Shown here: positions 43,581-52,464 of the stretch, in pieces
Layout of the letters: each line of letters starts with the position of its first letter
Numbering within the stretch: position 1 is the stretch's first letter
Source: Cellulomonas_A sp036279715
GTDB lineage: Bacteria; Actinomycetota; Actinomycetes; Actinomycetales; Cellulomonadaceae
DNA: 64,000 nucleotides
Reading direction: 5' to 3'
Assembly: GCF_036279715.1 (NCBI RefSeq)
Contig: NZ_DASUIR010000065.1
Location: forward strand, 1-64,000
The notes under the pieces: model-generated
What the model saw: only the letters and a program-made list of their open reading frames with translations
The model's database searches: none
Told to the model about the DNA's origin: nothing
Made by a program: the position numbers and the translations under genes

Positions 43581-44252
43581 TCAGGACGTGCGGGTCACGC
43601 CGAGCTCGACGGGCGCAGCCGCAGGTCGGGCGGCCTTGATCTCGACCGACGGAAGGTGCTTGGCCGGCAGCGTCCGGGGCCGCCAGGCCTCGCGCGTGGC
43701 CTCGAACGCGGTGATCTCGGGCTCGTGCTGCAGCGTGAGGCCGATGTCGTCGAGGCCCTCGAGCAGGCGCCAGCGCGTGTAGTCGTCGACGTGGAACGAC
43801 GCGACGACGTCGTCGCACGTGACCGTGCGGCTCACGAGGTCGACCGTCACCTCGGTGCCCGGGCGGGTCTCGAGGACCTTCCAGATGAGCTCGATGTCCT
43901 CCTGCGCGACCTGCGCGGCGAGGAGCCCCTGCTTGCCGGAGTTGCCCCGGAAGATGTCGGCGAAGCGGGCCGAGATCACCACGCGGAAGCCGTAGTCCTT
44001 GAGCGCCCAGACGGCGTGCTCGCGCGACGAGCCGGTGCCGAAGTCGGGACCCGCGACGAGCACCGAGCCGGCGGCGTAGGCGGGCTGGTTCAGGACGAAC
44101 TCGGGGTCACCGCGCCACGCGGCGAACAGCGCGTCCTCGAAGCCGGTCCGCGTGACGCGCTTGAGGTAGACGGCCGGGATGATCTGGTCGGTGTCGACGT
44201 TGCCGCGACGCAGCGGGACCCCGACGCCGGTGTGCTGGCTGAACTTCTCCAT
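43581..44252 (-). CDS. leuD: 3-isopropylmalate dehydratase small subunit
   Basis: The 223-residue subunit starts MEKFSQHTGVGVPLRRGNVDTDQIIPAVYLKR and contains GPDFGTGSSREHAVWAL and FRGNSGKQGLL, the LeuD swivel-domain signature. It pairs with LeuC to isomerise isopropylmalate in leucine synthesis and, where citramalate synthase is present, citramalate in isoleucine synthesis. It lies 28 bases after leuC. The last 25 residues form a variable tail. Confidence 0.97.
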   Translation of the reverse strand: MEKFSQHTGVGVPLRRGNVDTDQIIPAVYLKRVTRTGFEDALFAAWRGDPEFVLNQPAYAAGSVLVAGPDFGTGSSREHAVWALKDYGFRVVISARFADIFRGNSGKQGLLAAQVAQEDIELIWKVLETRPGTEVTVDLVSRTVTCDDVVASFHVDDYTRWRLLEGLDDIGLTLQHEPEITAFEATREAWRPRTLPAKHLPSVEIKAARPAAAPVELGVTRTS

Positions 44253-44280
44253 GGTCGTTCTCTCTTCCGGTGGCGGGGGC

Positions 44281-45735
44281 TCAGGCGGTCTGCAGGTCGG
44301 TCAACGGCGATCCGTCGGGCGCGACGACGTCCGGCCCGAGGTCGGCGACCGACGACAGGGTGCCGCGGATCGCGGTCGCGGCCGCGACGAGCGGTGACAC
44401 GAGGTGCGTGCGCCCGCCCTTGCCCTGGCGTCCCTCGAAGTTGCGGTTCGAGGTCGACGCGCTGCGCTCCCCCGGTGCGAGCTGGTCCGGGTTCATGCCC
44501 AGGCACATCGAGCAGCCGGCGTTGCGCCACTCGGCCCCAAAGTCGAGGAAGATCCTGTCGAGCCCCTCGGCCTCGGCCTGGAGGCGGACGCGGGCCGACG
44601 CCGGCACGACGAGGACACGGACCGAGTCGGCCTTCGTGCGGCCCTTGACGAGCTTGGCGACTGAGCGCAGGTCCTCGATGCGACCGTTGGTGCACGAGCC
44701 GATGAAGACCGTGTCGACGGCGATCTCGCGCAGCGGCGCACCCGGCGTCAGGCCCATGTACTCGATCGCACGCTCGGCGGACTGACGCTCGTTCTCGTCG
44801 GCGATCTCGGCCGGGACGGGCACTCGGCCGGACAGCGGCAGGCCCTGGCCCGGGTTGGTGCCCCACGTCACGAACGGCTCGAGGTCGGCCGCGTGCAGGA
44901 CGACCTCGGTGTCGAACGTCGCGTCGTCGTCCGTGCGCAGCGTGCGCCAGTACTCGACGGCCGCGTCCCAGTCGGCGCCCTCGGGCGCGTGCGGGCGGCC
45001 CTTGAGGTAGGCGAACGTCGTCTCGTCCGGCGCGATCATGCCGGCGCGCGCGCCTGCCTCGATCGACATGTTGCAGACCGTCATGCGGGCTTCCATCGAC
45101 AGCGCCCGGATGGCCTCGCCGCGGTACTCGAGCACGTAGCCCTGGCCGCCGCCGGTCCCGATCTTGGCGATGATCGCCAGGATGATGTCCTTCGAGGTCG
45201 CGCCCGCGGGCAGCTCGCCGTCGACGGTGACCGCCATGGTCTTGAAGGGCACGAGCGGGAGCGTCTGGGTCGCGAGCACGTGCTCGACCTCGCTCGTGCC
45301 GATCCCGAACGCGAGCGCACCGAACGCGCCGTGCGTCGAGGTGTGCGAGTCGCCGCAGACGACCGTCAGACCGGGCATCGTCAGGCCGAGCTGGGGACCG
45401 ACCTGGTGCACGATGCCCTGGTCCGCGTCGCCGAGCGAGTGGATCCGGACGCCGAACTCGGCGGCGTTGTTGCGCAGCGTCTGGATCTGCGTACGGCTCG
45501 TGACGTCGGCGATCGGCAGGTCGATGTCGAGCGTCGGCGTGTTGTGGTCCTCGGTGGCCAGCGTCAGGTCCGGACGGCGTACCGTGCGGCCCGCGAGACG
45601 CAGGCCCTCGAACGCCTGCGGGCTCGTGACCTCGTGGACGAGGTGGAGGTCGATGTAGAGCAGGTCGGGCGCGCCGTCGGTGCCGCGCCGCACGATGTGG
45701 TTCTCCCACACCTTCTCTGCCAACGTGCCTGCCAT
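44281..45735 (-). CDS. leuC: 3-isopropylmalate dehydratase large subunit
   Basis: The 484-residue aconitase-type subunit keeps the iron-sulfur cysteines in FIGSCTNGR and CSMCLGMNP, and the active-site stretches VCGDSHTSTHGAFGALAFGIGTSEVEHVLATQTL and RNFEGRQGKGGRTHL. ATG 45735 (MAGTLAEKVWENH) is the conserved start, preceded by AGAGGA. The divergent IclR-type gene lies 97 bases away and is probably its regulator. Confidence 0.97.
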   Translation of the reverse strand: MAGTLAEKVWENHIVRRGTDGAPDLLYIDLHLVHEVTSPQAFEGLRLAGRTVRRPDLTLATEDHNTPTLDIDLPIADVTSRTQIQTLRNNAAEFGVRIHSLGDADQGIVHQVGPQLGLTMPGLTVVCGDSHTSTHGAFGALAFGIGTSEVEHVLATQTLPLVPFKTMAVTVDGELPAGATSKDIILAIIAKIGTGGGQGYVLEYRGEAIRALSMEARMTVCNMSIEAGARAGMIAPDETTFAYLKGRPHAPEGADWDAAVEYWRTLRTDDDATFDTEVVLHAADLEPFVTWGTNPGQGLPLSGRVPVPAEIADENERQSAERAIEYMGLTPGAPLREIAVDTVFIGSCTNGRIEDLRSVAKLVKGRTKADSVRVLVVPASARVRLQAEAEGLDRIFLDFGAEWRNAGCSMCLGMNPDQLAPGERSASTSNRNFEGRQGKGGRTHLVSPLVAAATAIRGTLSSVADLGPDVVAPDGSPLTDLQTA

Positions 45736-45800
45736 GTCTGTGGTCCTCTCGAGTCGCCCGGTCGGGTGGTCGGCGCGCAATAGCTAGCCTGATGCACTTG

Positions 45801-45819
45801 CGTCTCAGCCTGCGAGACG
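45801..45819. promoter_or_regulatory. Inverted repeat between leuC and the IclR gene
   Basis: CGTCTC and GAGACG flank a seven-base centre in the 97-base divergent gap. The position, close to both starts, fits an operator for the IclR-type regulator acting on leuCD and on itself. No experimentally known motif was matched. Confidence 0.5.
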
Positions 45820-45832
45820 TCAGTATCGACCT

Positions 45833-46552
45833 ATGGACAACTCTAGCGGAGTCGGCGTGCTCGACAAGGCGGCATCCGTGCTCAGTGCTCTCGAGGCCGG
45901 ACCGGCGACGCTCGCGCAGCTCGTCACAGCCACCCATCTTGCTCGCCCGACGGCCCACCGGCTCGCCGTCGCGCTCGAGCACCACCGCCTCGTGGCCCGC
46001 GACATGCAGGGCCGGTTCGTGCTCGGTCCCCGCCTCTCCGAGCTCTCGACGGCCGCCGGCGAGGACCGTCTGCTCGCCGCCGCAGGTCCCGTCCTGGCGG
46101 CTCTGCGCGACCACACCGGCGAGAGTGCTCAGCTGTACCGCCGGCAGGGTGACATGCGCATCTGCGTCGCCGCGGCCGAGCGTCCGGTCGGCCTGCGCGA
46201 CTCGATCCCCGTCGGCGCGACGCTGACGATGCTGGCCGGCTCGGCCGCGCAGATCCTGCTCGCGTGGGAGGAGCCGGACCGGCTCCACCGCGGCCTGCAG
46301 GGGGCGAAGTTCACCGCGACGATCCTCTCGGGCGTGCGCCGCCGCGGGTGGGCGCAGTCGGTGTCCGAGCGCGAGGTCGGGGTGGCGTCGGTGTCGGCGC
46401 CCGTCCGTGGGCCGTCCGGACGCATCGTTGCCGCGGTGTCGATCTCGGGGCCGCTCGAGCGGCTGTCGCGTCAGCCCGGCCGGCTGCACGCCGGCGCCGT
46501 CGTGTCCGCGGCCAACCGGTTGACGGAGGTCTTGCGCCGATCGGGTGAATGA
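45833..46552 (+). CDS. IclR-family regulator (NdgR/LtbR-like)
   Basis: The 239-residue regulator has an N-terminal winged helix (ATLAQLVTATHLARPTAHRLAVALE) and a C-terminal IclR effector domain (RDSIPVGATLTMLAGSAAQILLAW, ISGPLERLSRQPG). In actinobacteria the IclR gene divergent from leuCD is NdgR/LtbR, which represses leucine genes and responds to amino-acid supply. Gene position and length match. The ATG follows an AT-rich CAGTAT segment by six bases and may be leaderless. Confidence 0.9.
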   Translation: MDNSSGVGVLDKAASVLSALEAGPATLAQLVTATHLARPTAHRLAVALEHHRLVARDMQGRFVLGPRLSELSTAAGEDRLLAAAGPVLAALRDHTGESAQLYRRQGDMRICVAAAERPVGLRDSIPVGATLTMLAGSAAQILLAWEEPDRLHRGLQGAKFTATILSGVRRRGWAQSVSEREVGVASVSAPVRGPSGRIVAAVSISGPLERLSRQPGRLHAGAVVSAANRLTEVLRRSGE

Positions 46553-46582
46553 GGGCGGACCCACGCACGCGAGCACAGCAGA

Positions 46583-46614
46583 AAGGCCCGGTCACCGTGA
46601 GGTGTCCGGGCCTT
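46583..46614. terminator. Bidirectional hairpin between the IclR gene and tRNA-Glu
   Basis: AAGGCCCGG and CCGGGCCTT form a nine-base outer stem. Inside it CACC/GGTG adds four pairs around the loop GTGA. It lies 30 bases after the IclR gene stop and just beyond the tRNA-Glu 3' end on the other strand, so it could terminate both. Confidence 0.8.
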
Positions 46615-46619
46615 GCTCG

Positions 46620-46692
46620 TACCCCCGACCGGATTCGAACCGGCGCTACCGCCGTGAGAGGGCGGCGTGCTAGGCCGCTACACAACGGGGGC
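46620..46692 (-). tRNA. tRNA-Glu, anticodon CTC
   Basis: The minus strand starts GCCCCCG, and the anticodon stem CCGCC/GGCGG encloses CTCTCAC-type loop sequence with anticodon CTC. The T-arm GGTTCGAATCC and the acceptor strand CGGGGGT are present, with G1-U72 wobble and discriminator A. The 3' CC is only partly encoded. Confidence 0.95.
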
Positions 46693-46779
46693 CTGTACTG
46701 CCTTGAACCTACAGCTCACGAGTCGCCTCGTGGGTTGCCGGGTCGTGAGTCTACCGGATCCTCCGGAGCATTCACACCG

Positions 46780-46851
46780 CTGGGGTACCAGGACTCGAAC
46801 CTAGACTAACTGAACCAGAATCAGTCGTGCTGCCAATTACACCATACCCCA
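46780..46851 (-). tRNA. tRNA-Gln, anticodon CTG
   Basis: The minus strand starts TGGGGTATGGTGTAATTGGC. The anticodon stem ACTGA/TCAGT encloses TTCTGGT, giving CTG. The T-arm reads AGGTTCGAGTCCT, the acceptor TGGGGTA/TACCCCA is perfect, and the discriminator is G. It lies 87 bases upstream of tRNA-Glu in the same direction. Confidence 0.95.
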
Positions 46852-47020
46852 TGGGGTATAACCTCCGGAGTCGCACGAACCGTCGGACACCTGCGTGACC
46901 ATCGGATTCGGCAACGTCACCGGACGTCGTACCGCGGGGGAACACTACCTGACTGCACGGTCGCCTCCAAACCACGGCTCACCCGCACACCCCCGGACGG
47001 CACCCGGCGGGGCGGACGGT

Positions 47021-47749
47021 TCACACGTCGACGAGGTCGGCCAGCTCGGTGAGCGACCGCACGACGACGACCCCGGGGGCGTGCTCGTGAGCGTCGGGCA
47101 GCCCGTTGCGACGCCCACCCGGGCGGTCGATCCAGACGCCCACCAGACCCGCGTCCCGGGCAGCCCACGCGTCGACGTCGAGCTCGTCACCGACGTACGC
47201 GGTGCGCGCGGGTTCGGTCCCGAGCAGCCGGCACGCCTCGACGAACACCCGCGGGTCAGGCTTGCCGACGCCCAAGGTGTCGACGCCGACGAGCATCGGC
47301 ACGCGGTCGACGAGGCCGACGCGGGCCAGCTTGCGCGTCTGATAGGCGACCGACGCGTTGGACAGCGCACCGATGACGACGCCCGCGGCCAGGAGCCGGT
47401 CGACGGCCGCCGACGCGTCGTCGTGCGGCGCCCAGGCCCCCACGAACCGCTCCTCGAACAGCGCGTTCCACGCGTCGTACCCCGCGTCGTCGAGCTGGGG
47501 ACCACCGAACGCCGAGTGCAGAGCGTTCGCACGTGACATCCGCTGCTCGCGGTAGGTCTCGTCGCCGCGCGTGTACGCGCCGTAGTGGCCGTCCACGTCG
47601 GCACGCCAGTGCGCGAGCACCTCGAGGTCGCGCTCGGGGCCGACGTCCGGCAGGTACCGGCGCGCCACCGCCGCGAGCGCGTGGGCGAACGCGCCCCGCG
47701 TGTCGACGAGCGTGTCGTCGATGTCGAACAGCACGCCGTCGACCTTCAT
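47021..47749 (-). CDS. HAD family hydrolase
   Basis: The 242-residue haloacid-dehalogenase-like protein has the nucleophile motif DIDDTLVDT at residues 9-17, a Ser/Thr motif in GALSNAS, and the acidic motif GDELDVDAWAA. The helical cap follows motif I, as in subfamily I. The substrate is unknown; phosphoglycolate- or nucleotide-type phosphatases are possible. It lies 21 bases downstream of gltX. Confidence 0.88.
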   Translation of the reverse strand: MKVDGVLFDIDDTLVDTRGAFAHALAAVARRYLPDVGPERDLEVLAHWRADVDGHYGAYTRGDETYREQRMSRANALHSAFGGPQLDDAGYDAWNALFEERFVGAWAPHDDASAAVDRLLAAGVVIGALSNASVAYQTRKLARVGLVDRVPMLVGVDTLGVGKPDPRVFVEACRLLGTEPARTAYVGDELDVDAWAARDAGLVGVWIDRPGGRRNGLPDAHEHAPGVVVVRSLTELADLVDV

Positions 47750-47770
47750 GCGGTCACAGCCCTCACGCGG

Positions 47771-49276
47771 TCACAGCATTCCGCGCAGCGCCGCGATCCT
47801 GGCCAGGGTCGAGGCCTTGCCGAGGATCTCCATCGACTCGAACAGTGGCGGCGAGACGCGGCGGCCCGTCAGCGCCGTGCGCAGCGGGGTGTACGCGAAG
47901 CGCGGCTTGAGGCCGAGCCCGTCCACCAGCGCGGCCTGCAGGGCGCTCTGCGTCGCCTCCGTCGTGAAGCCGTCGGGTCCGATCGCCTCGAGCGCCGTGG
48001 TGGCCGCGTCGAGCACCGCGGGGGCCTCCTCGCGCAACCCTGCGCGTGCGTCGTCCTCGACCGCCACCGCGTCGTCGGCCACGAACAGGAACCCCAGCAT
48101 GCCGACGGCCTCGCCGAGCAGCGTCATCCGCTCCTGAACGAGCGGAGCGGCAGCCGTCAGCAGCGCGCGGTGCTCGGGCGAGAGGTCGGCGAACGATGCC
48201 GCCGGCACGAGACCCGCCGCGTGCAGGTACGGCACGAGCCGGCCGCGGAAGTCCTCCGCGCCGAGCAGCCGCACGTGCGCCGCGTTGATCGCCTCGGCCT
48301 TCTTCAGGTCGAAGCGGGCCGGGTTGGGGTTGACGTCCTTGATGTCGAACGCCGCGACGAGCTCGTCGACCGTGAAGATGTCGCGGTCGGCAGCGATGGA
48401 CCAGCCGAGCAGCGACAGGTAGTTCAGCAGCCCCTCCGGGGTGAAGCCCCGCTCGCGGTGCAGGAACAGGTTGGACTCGGGGTCGCGCTTGGACAGCTTC
48501 TTGTTGCCCTCACCCATGACGTACGGGAGGTGGCCGAAAGCTGGCATGACGGTCGCGACGCCGAGCTCGAGGAGCGCGCGGTACAGCACGACCTGCCGGG
48601 GCGTGGACGACAGCAGGTCCTCGCCCCGCAGCACGTGCGTGATGCCCATGAGCGCGTCGTCGATCGGGTTGACCAGCGTGTACAGCGGCTGCCCGTTGCC
48701 GCGCACGATGACGTAGTCGGGGACCGAGCCGGCCTTGAACGTCACGTCCCCGCGCACGAGGTCGGTGAACGTCACGTCGTCCTCGGGCATCCGGAGGCGC
48801 AGGACGGGCTCACGGCCCTCGGCGCGGAACACGGCCTTCTGATCGTCGGTGAGCGTCCGGTCGTAGCCGTCGTAGCCGAGCTTCGGGTCGCGACCTGCCA
48901 GCAGGTGGCGCCGCTCGATCTCGTCGGGCGTGGAGTACGACTCGTACGCGTACCCGCCCTCGAGGAGCCGGCGCGCGACGTCCCGGTACAGGTCCATCCG
49001 CTGGGACTGGCGGTACGGCTCGTGGGGTCCACCGACCTCGACGCCCTCGTCCCAGTCGAGGCCGAGCCACCGCAGCGCGTCGAGCAGCTGCTGGTAGCTC
49101 TCCTCGGAGTCCCGCGCCGGGTCGGTGTCCTCGATCCGGAACACGAAGGTCCCGCCGACGTGGCGCGCGTACGCCCAGTTGAACAGCGCGGTCCGGATGA
49201 GCCCGACGTGCGGGGTCCCGGTCGGCGAGGGGCAGAAACGAACGCGGGTCGCAGACCCGGAGGCGGCATCGGTCAC
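47771..49276 (-). CDS. gltX: Glutamate--tRNA ligase
   Basis: The 501-residue class I synthetase has the HIGH-type motif HVGL at residues 23-26 (PTGTPHVGLIRTALFNWA), RIEDTDPARDS and the KMSKS variant KLSKR. Actinobacteria generally lack GlnRS, so this enzyme probably also mischarges tRNA-Gln for later transamidation. GTG 49276 is six bases after TAGGGT, a likely leaderless start. tRNA-Glu and tRNA-Gln lie about 1 kb downstream. Confidence 0.97.
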   Translation of the reverse strand: MTDAASGSATRVRFCPSPTGTPHVGLIRTALFNWAYARHVGGTFVFRIEDTDPARDSEESYQQLLDALRWLGLDWDEGVEVGGPHEPYRQSQRMDLYRDVARRLLEGGYAYESYSTPDEIERRHLLAGRDPKLGYDGYDRTLTDDQKAVFRAEGREPVLRLRMPEDDVTFTDLVRGDVTFKAGSVPDYVIVRGNGQPLYTLVNPIDDALMGITHVLRGEDLLSSTPRQVVLYRALLELGVATVMPAFGHLPYVMGEGNKKLSKRDPESNLFLHRERGFTPEGLLNYLSLLGWSIAADRDIFTVDELVAAFDIKDVNPNPARFDLKKAEAINAAHVRLLGAEDFRGRLVPYLHAAGLVPAASFADLSPEHRALLTAAAPLVQERMTLLGEAVGMLGFLFVADDAVAVEDDARAGLREEAPAVLDAATTALEAIGPDGFTTEATQSALQAALVDGLGLKPRFAYTPLRTALTGRRVSPPLFESMEILGKASTLARIAALRGML

Positions 49277-49360
49277 GATCCCACCCTAACGGCGCGCCGC
49301 AGTCGACTCCCCCTCCCTCGTCGGGGCGCGGGCCCGGTCAGGAGCCGACGTGAGCGCCCC

Positions 49361-50143
49361 TCAACGGCGCAGGACGGGGTTGCGCAGGACGCCGATGTCC
49401 TCGACCTCGACCTCGACGATGTCGCGGTCCACGATCGGCCCGACGCCCGCCGGGGTCCCCGTGAGGATGACGTCGCCCGGGAGCAGCGTGAACACCTCCG
49501 AGATGTACGAGACGAGGTACGCGACGTCGAAGATCAGCTGCGAGGTGCGGCCGTCCTGCCGCGGCTGACCGTTGACCCGGGCCCGCACCGCGAGGTCCGA
49601 GACGTCGAGCCCGGGCACGATCCACGGACCGATCGGGCACGACGTGTCGAAGCCCTTGGCGCGCGTCCACTGAGGCTCGGCCCGCTGCGCGTCCCGCGCG
49701 GTCACGTCGTTCGCGACGGTGTAGCCGAACACGTGGTCGAGCGCCCGAGCGACCGTCACGTTCTTGGTGACCTTGCCGATCACGACCGCGAGCTCGGCCT
49801 CGTGCTCGACCTCCTCGGTCCACGCGGGCAGGACGATCGGGTCGTCGGGCCCGATCACCGACGTGTTCGGCTTGAGGAACAGCAGCGGCACGACCGGCAG
49901 GGCGTTGCCCATCTCGGCTGCGTGCGCGGCGTAGTTGCGCCCGACGCCGATGATCTTCGAGCGCGGGATGACCGGGGCGAGCAGCCGGACGGCGTCGTCG
50001 GACAGCGGGACCCGCTCACCCGTCGGCTGGATCGTGGTGTAGATCGGGTCGCCGGTGATGACGACGAGCTCCTCCGCGCCGGGCACACCCTCGACAAGGG
50101 CGTAGCGGGGGTCGTCTCCGGTCGTGAATCTCGCGATGCGCAC
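49361..50143 (-). CDS. Fumarylacetoacetate hydrolase family protein
   Basis: The 260-residue protein has the FAH fold. The metal-binding acidic set is in VEHEAELAVVIG, followed by VFGYTVANDVTARDAQ and LLPGDVILTGTPAGVGP. The N-terminal GVGRNYAAHAAEMGN is typical of the acylpyruvate hydrolase / 2-hydroxyhepta-diene-dioate isomerase group. The substrate is unassigned. GTG 50143 is six bases after TAGGGT, suggesting a leaderless message. Confidence 0.9.
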   Translation of the reverse strand: MRIARFTTGDDPRYALVEGVPGAEELVVITGDPIYTTIQPTGERVPLSDDAVRLLAPVIPRSKIIGVGRNYAAHAAEMGNALPVVPLLFLKPNTSVIGPDDPIVLPAWTEEVEHEAELAVVIGKVTKNVTVARALDHVFGYTVANDVTARDAQRAEPQWTRAKGFDTSCPIGPWIVPGLDVSDLAVRARVNGQPRQDGRTSQLIFDVAYLVSYISEVFTLLPGDVILTGTPAGVGPIVDRDIVEVEVEDIGVLRNPVLRR

Positions 50144-50159
50144 CGGGCAACCCTAATCG

Positions 50160-50990
50160 TCAGACGCGGGCCAGGGCCTCGCCGTGCAGGATCGCGAACC
50201 AGCCGTCCTCGGCCCGGCCCCACTCCCGCCACGCGTCGGCGAGGTGCTCGAGCGCGACGTCGTCGGCCAGGCCGTACTCGATCGCCTGGGCCGCGAAGTG
50301 GGAGGCGACCGCGCGGTCGGCCCACAGCTCCGACCACCACCGCCGGTCCTCGGGCGTCGCGTAGCACCACACGCCGGCGCCGGGCTGGATGCCGGCGGGG
50401 TCGAACCCGGCCTCGCGCACCCAGCCGAGCAGGCGGCGTCCGGCGTCGGCCTCGGCACGGTTGGCCTGCGTCACCTCGCGGTAGAGCGCGAGCCACTCGT
50501 CGAGCCCGGCGTTCGGCGGGTACCAGGTCATCGCGGAGTAGTCGGAGTCCCGGACCGCGACGAGGCCACCGGGACGCGTGACGCGCTTCATCTCCCGCAG
50601 CCCGGCGACCGGGTCGGTGAGGTGCTGGAGGACCTGGTGGGCGTGCACGACGTCGAAGCTCGCGTCCTCGTACGGCAGCGCGTACAGGTCGCCGACCTCG
50701 AAGGTCACGTTCAGCGCGCCGGACTCGAGCGCCGCGTCGCGGGCCGCCTCGATGACGCGCTCAGAGCGGTCGAGCCCGATGACCTCGCCCGGCAGCACGC
50801 GCGCCGCGAGGTCGATCGTGATCGTTCCCGGTCCACAGCCGACGTCGAGCAGCCGGGCCCCCGGCGCGAGCGAAGGGAGCAGGTAGGCGGCCGAGTTCTC
50901 GGCGGTACGCCACCGGTGCGAGCGCAGGACGCTCTCGTGGTGGCCGTGCGTGTAGACGTCGTCGGGTGACCCCGTGCTGATGCTGCTCAC
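50160..50990 (-). CDS. Class I SAM-dependent methyltransferase
   Basis: The 276-residue protein has the SAM-binding motif LLDVGCGPGTITIDLAARV, acidic post-II VIGLDRSERVIEAAR, and motif IV-like FDVVHAHQVLQHLTDP. It resembles UbiE/MenG-like and small-molecule methyltransferases; the substrate is unknown. GTG 50990 is five bases after TACAGT. It ends 17 bases before the start of the FAH gene, in the same direction. Confidence 0.88.
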   Translation of the reverse strand: MSSISTGSPDDVYTHGHHESVLRSHRWRTAENSAAYLLPSLAPGARLLDVGCGPGTITIDLAARVLPGEVIGLDRSERVIEAARDAALESGALNVTFEVGDLYALPYEDASFDVVHAHQVLQHLTDPVAGLREMKRVTRPGGLVAVRDSDYSAMTWYPPNAGLDEWLALYREVTQANRAEADAGRRLLGWVREAGFDPAGIQPGAGVWCYATPEDRRWWSELWADRAVASHFAAQAIEYGLADDVALEHLADAWREWGRAEDGWFAILHGEALARV

Positions 50991-51095
50991 GCGTCACTGT
51001 AGACGGCGCACGCGGCGGCGTTCCAGCCCGCGAGCCGGGAACGTCCAGTCGGTGAGATCTCGGAGGGAGCCGGCGCGTCGCCCTACCCTTGACGC

Positions 51096-51980
51096 GTGAA
51101 CCTCGTCATGCCCGCCGCCGCGTGGCGGCCGCTCGCCGAGGCGCACGCAGCCCGGGCGGACACCCTCACCTCCGCGCATCGCGCGCGCAAGGCCGCACAC
51201 GAGCGTCATCCGATCGACGACTTCCTCTACGACTACTACGGGACCAAGCCGACTCTCCTGCGGCGATGGCACCCGGGCACAGGCGTCGCCCTGGGCCCCA
51301 CGCCTGACGGACTCGCGGAGCACGCCGGCTGGCGGTGGTACGGGACCGACGAGGACGGCACGGTGGCCATCGACCTCCGGTCGTTCGCTGCGGACCGCGG
51401 CGACACCGTGCGGTACGTGCGCACGCTGCTCACCGCGACGGCAGACCGCCCCGCGCACACCGGCTGCTTCGGCCTGCACGAGTGGGCGATGGTCTACCGC
51501 CAGGATGACGCCCGACGTCGGCACTCGCTCCCCCTGCGACTCGGACGCGACGGCACCGACGCCGTCGTCGAGGCGCACCCGCTGCGCTGCTCCCACTTCG
51601 ACGCGTTCCGCTTCTTCACGCCCGACGCGGCCCCGCGGAACCGGGTCCAGCTCACGCGCGCCGACCAGGTCGGCGACGAGCAGCCCGGGTGCCTGCACGC
51701 GAACATGGACCTGTTCAAGTGGGCGTCGAAGCTCGGTCCGCTCACGCCGGGCGACCTCCTGCTCGACTGCTTCGAGCTCGCACGGGACATCCGCACCCTG
51801 GACATGCAGGCGTCGCCGTACGACGTGTCGTCGCTCGGCGAGCCGGCCGTGGCGATCGAGACGCCCGAGGGCAGGGCCGAGTACGTCGCGCGGCAACGCG
51901 CCTTCGCCGAGCGCGCCTCGGCCGTCCGGACCCGTCTCGTCGCCGTCTGCGAGCCGCTCGTGCGCACGTCGGCGGAATAG
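51096..51980 (+). CDS. Actinobacterial conserved protein, often labelled 3-methyladenine DNA glycosylase
   Basis: The 294-residue protein has no motif that I can link to a known glycosylase fold. Related sequences with the pattern HPIDDFLYDYYGTKPTLLRRWHPG are, as I recall, annotated as 3-methyladenine DNA glycosylase. I regard that label as unproven. Conserved-looking stretches include CFGLHEWAMVYR, RCSHFDAFRFFT and HANMDLFKWASKLGPL, with several His and Asp residues. GTG 51096 is six bases after TACCCT. Confidence 0.78.
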   Translation: MNLVMPAAAWRPLAEAHAARADTLTSAHRARKAAHERHPIDDFLYDYYGTKPTLLRRWHPGTGVALGPTPDGLAEHAGWRWYGTDEDGTVAIDLRSFAADRGDTVRYVRTLLTATADRPAHTGCFGLHEWAMVYRQDDARRRHSLPLRLGRDGTDAVVEAHPLRCSHFDAFRFFTPDAAPRNRVQLTRADQVGDEQPGCLHANMDLFKWASKLGPLTPGDLLLDCFELARDIRTLDMQASPYDVSSLGEPAVAIETPEGRAEYVARQRAFAERASAVRTRLVAVCEPLVRTSAE

Positions 51981-52000
51981 GCCTCCCCTTCCTCGCGCTA

Positions 52001-52014
52001 TACCCCCGCGGGTA
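52001..52014. promoter_or_regulatory. CsoR/CstR-type operator, upstream of the DUF302 gene
   Basis: TACCC-CCGC-GGGTA is a perfect interrupted palindrome. Its right half overlaps a -10 element (TAATCT, 52013-52018), so binding would block transcription. The same TACCC-N4-GGGTA pattern recurs at 52465, before the repressor gene. Confidence 0.75.
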
Positions 52015-52047
52015 ATCTGACCGCACCCGTCGACGAGAGGCCCGCAG

Positions 52048-52446
52048 ATGAGCTACGGCACCACCACCACGGTCGACCAGCCCTTCGGCCCGACCCTCGC
52101 GGCCGTCAAGGACGCGCTCAAGGCGCAGGGCTTCGGCATCCTGACCGAGATCGACATGGCGGCCACCCTGAAGGCCAAGCTCGACGTCGACATCGCCCCT
52201 CAGGTCATCCTCGGCGCGTGCAACCCGCCGCTCGCCCATCGCGCGCTGCAGGTCGAGGACCAGATCGGCCTGCTGCTGCCGTGCAACGTCGTCGTCCGGT
52301 CGCTGCCCGACGGTCGCACCGAGGTCGCCGCGATCGACCCGCAGGTCATGGTCACCCTGACCGGCAACGCAGCCCTCGCGGCAGTGGCCGACGAGGCAGC
52401 CGACCGGCTCGGCGCCGCGCTGCGCAGCCTCGTGCCCACGACGTGA
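52048..52446 (+). CDS. DUF302 domain protein
   Basis: The 132-residue protein is a compact alpha/beta DUF302 protein. Two cysteines, Cys58 in GACNPP and Cys79 in LLPCNVVV, lie at positions I recall as conserved in this family. There is no signal peptide, so it is cytoplasmic. DUF302 genes often occur near CsoR-type regulators and sulfur genes. The molecular role is unknown. It is preceded and followed by identical operator patterns. Confidence 0.88.
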   Translation: MSYGTTTTVDQPFGPTLAAVKDALKAQGFGILTEIDMAATLKAKLDVDIAPQVILGACNPPLAHRALQVEDQIGLLLPCNVVVRSLPDGRTEVAAIDPQVMVTLTGNAALAAVADEAADRLGAALRSLVPTT

Positions 52447-52464
52447 GCGTCCCAGATCAGCTGA

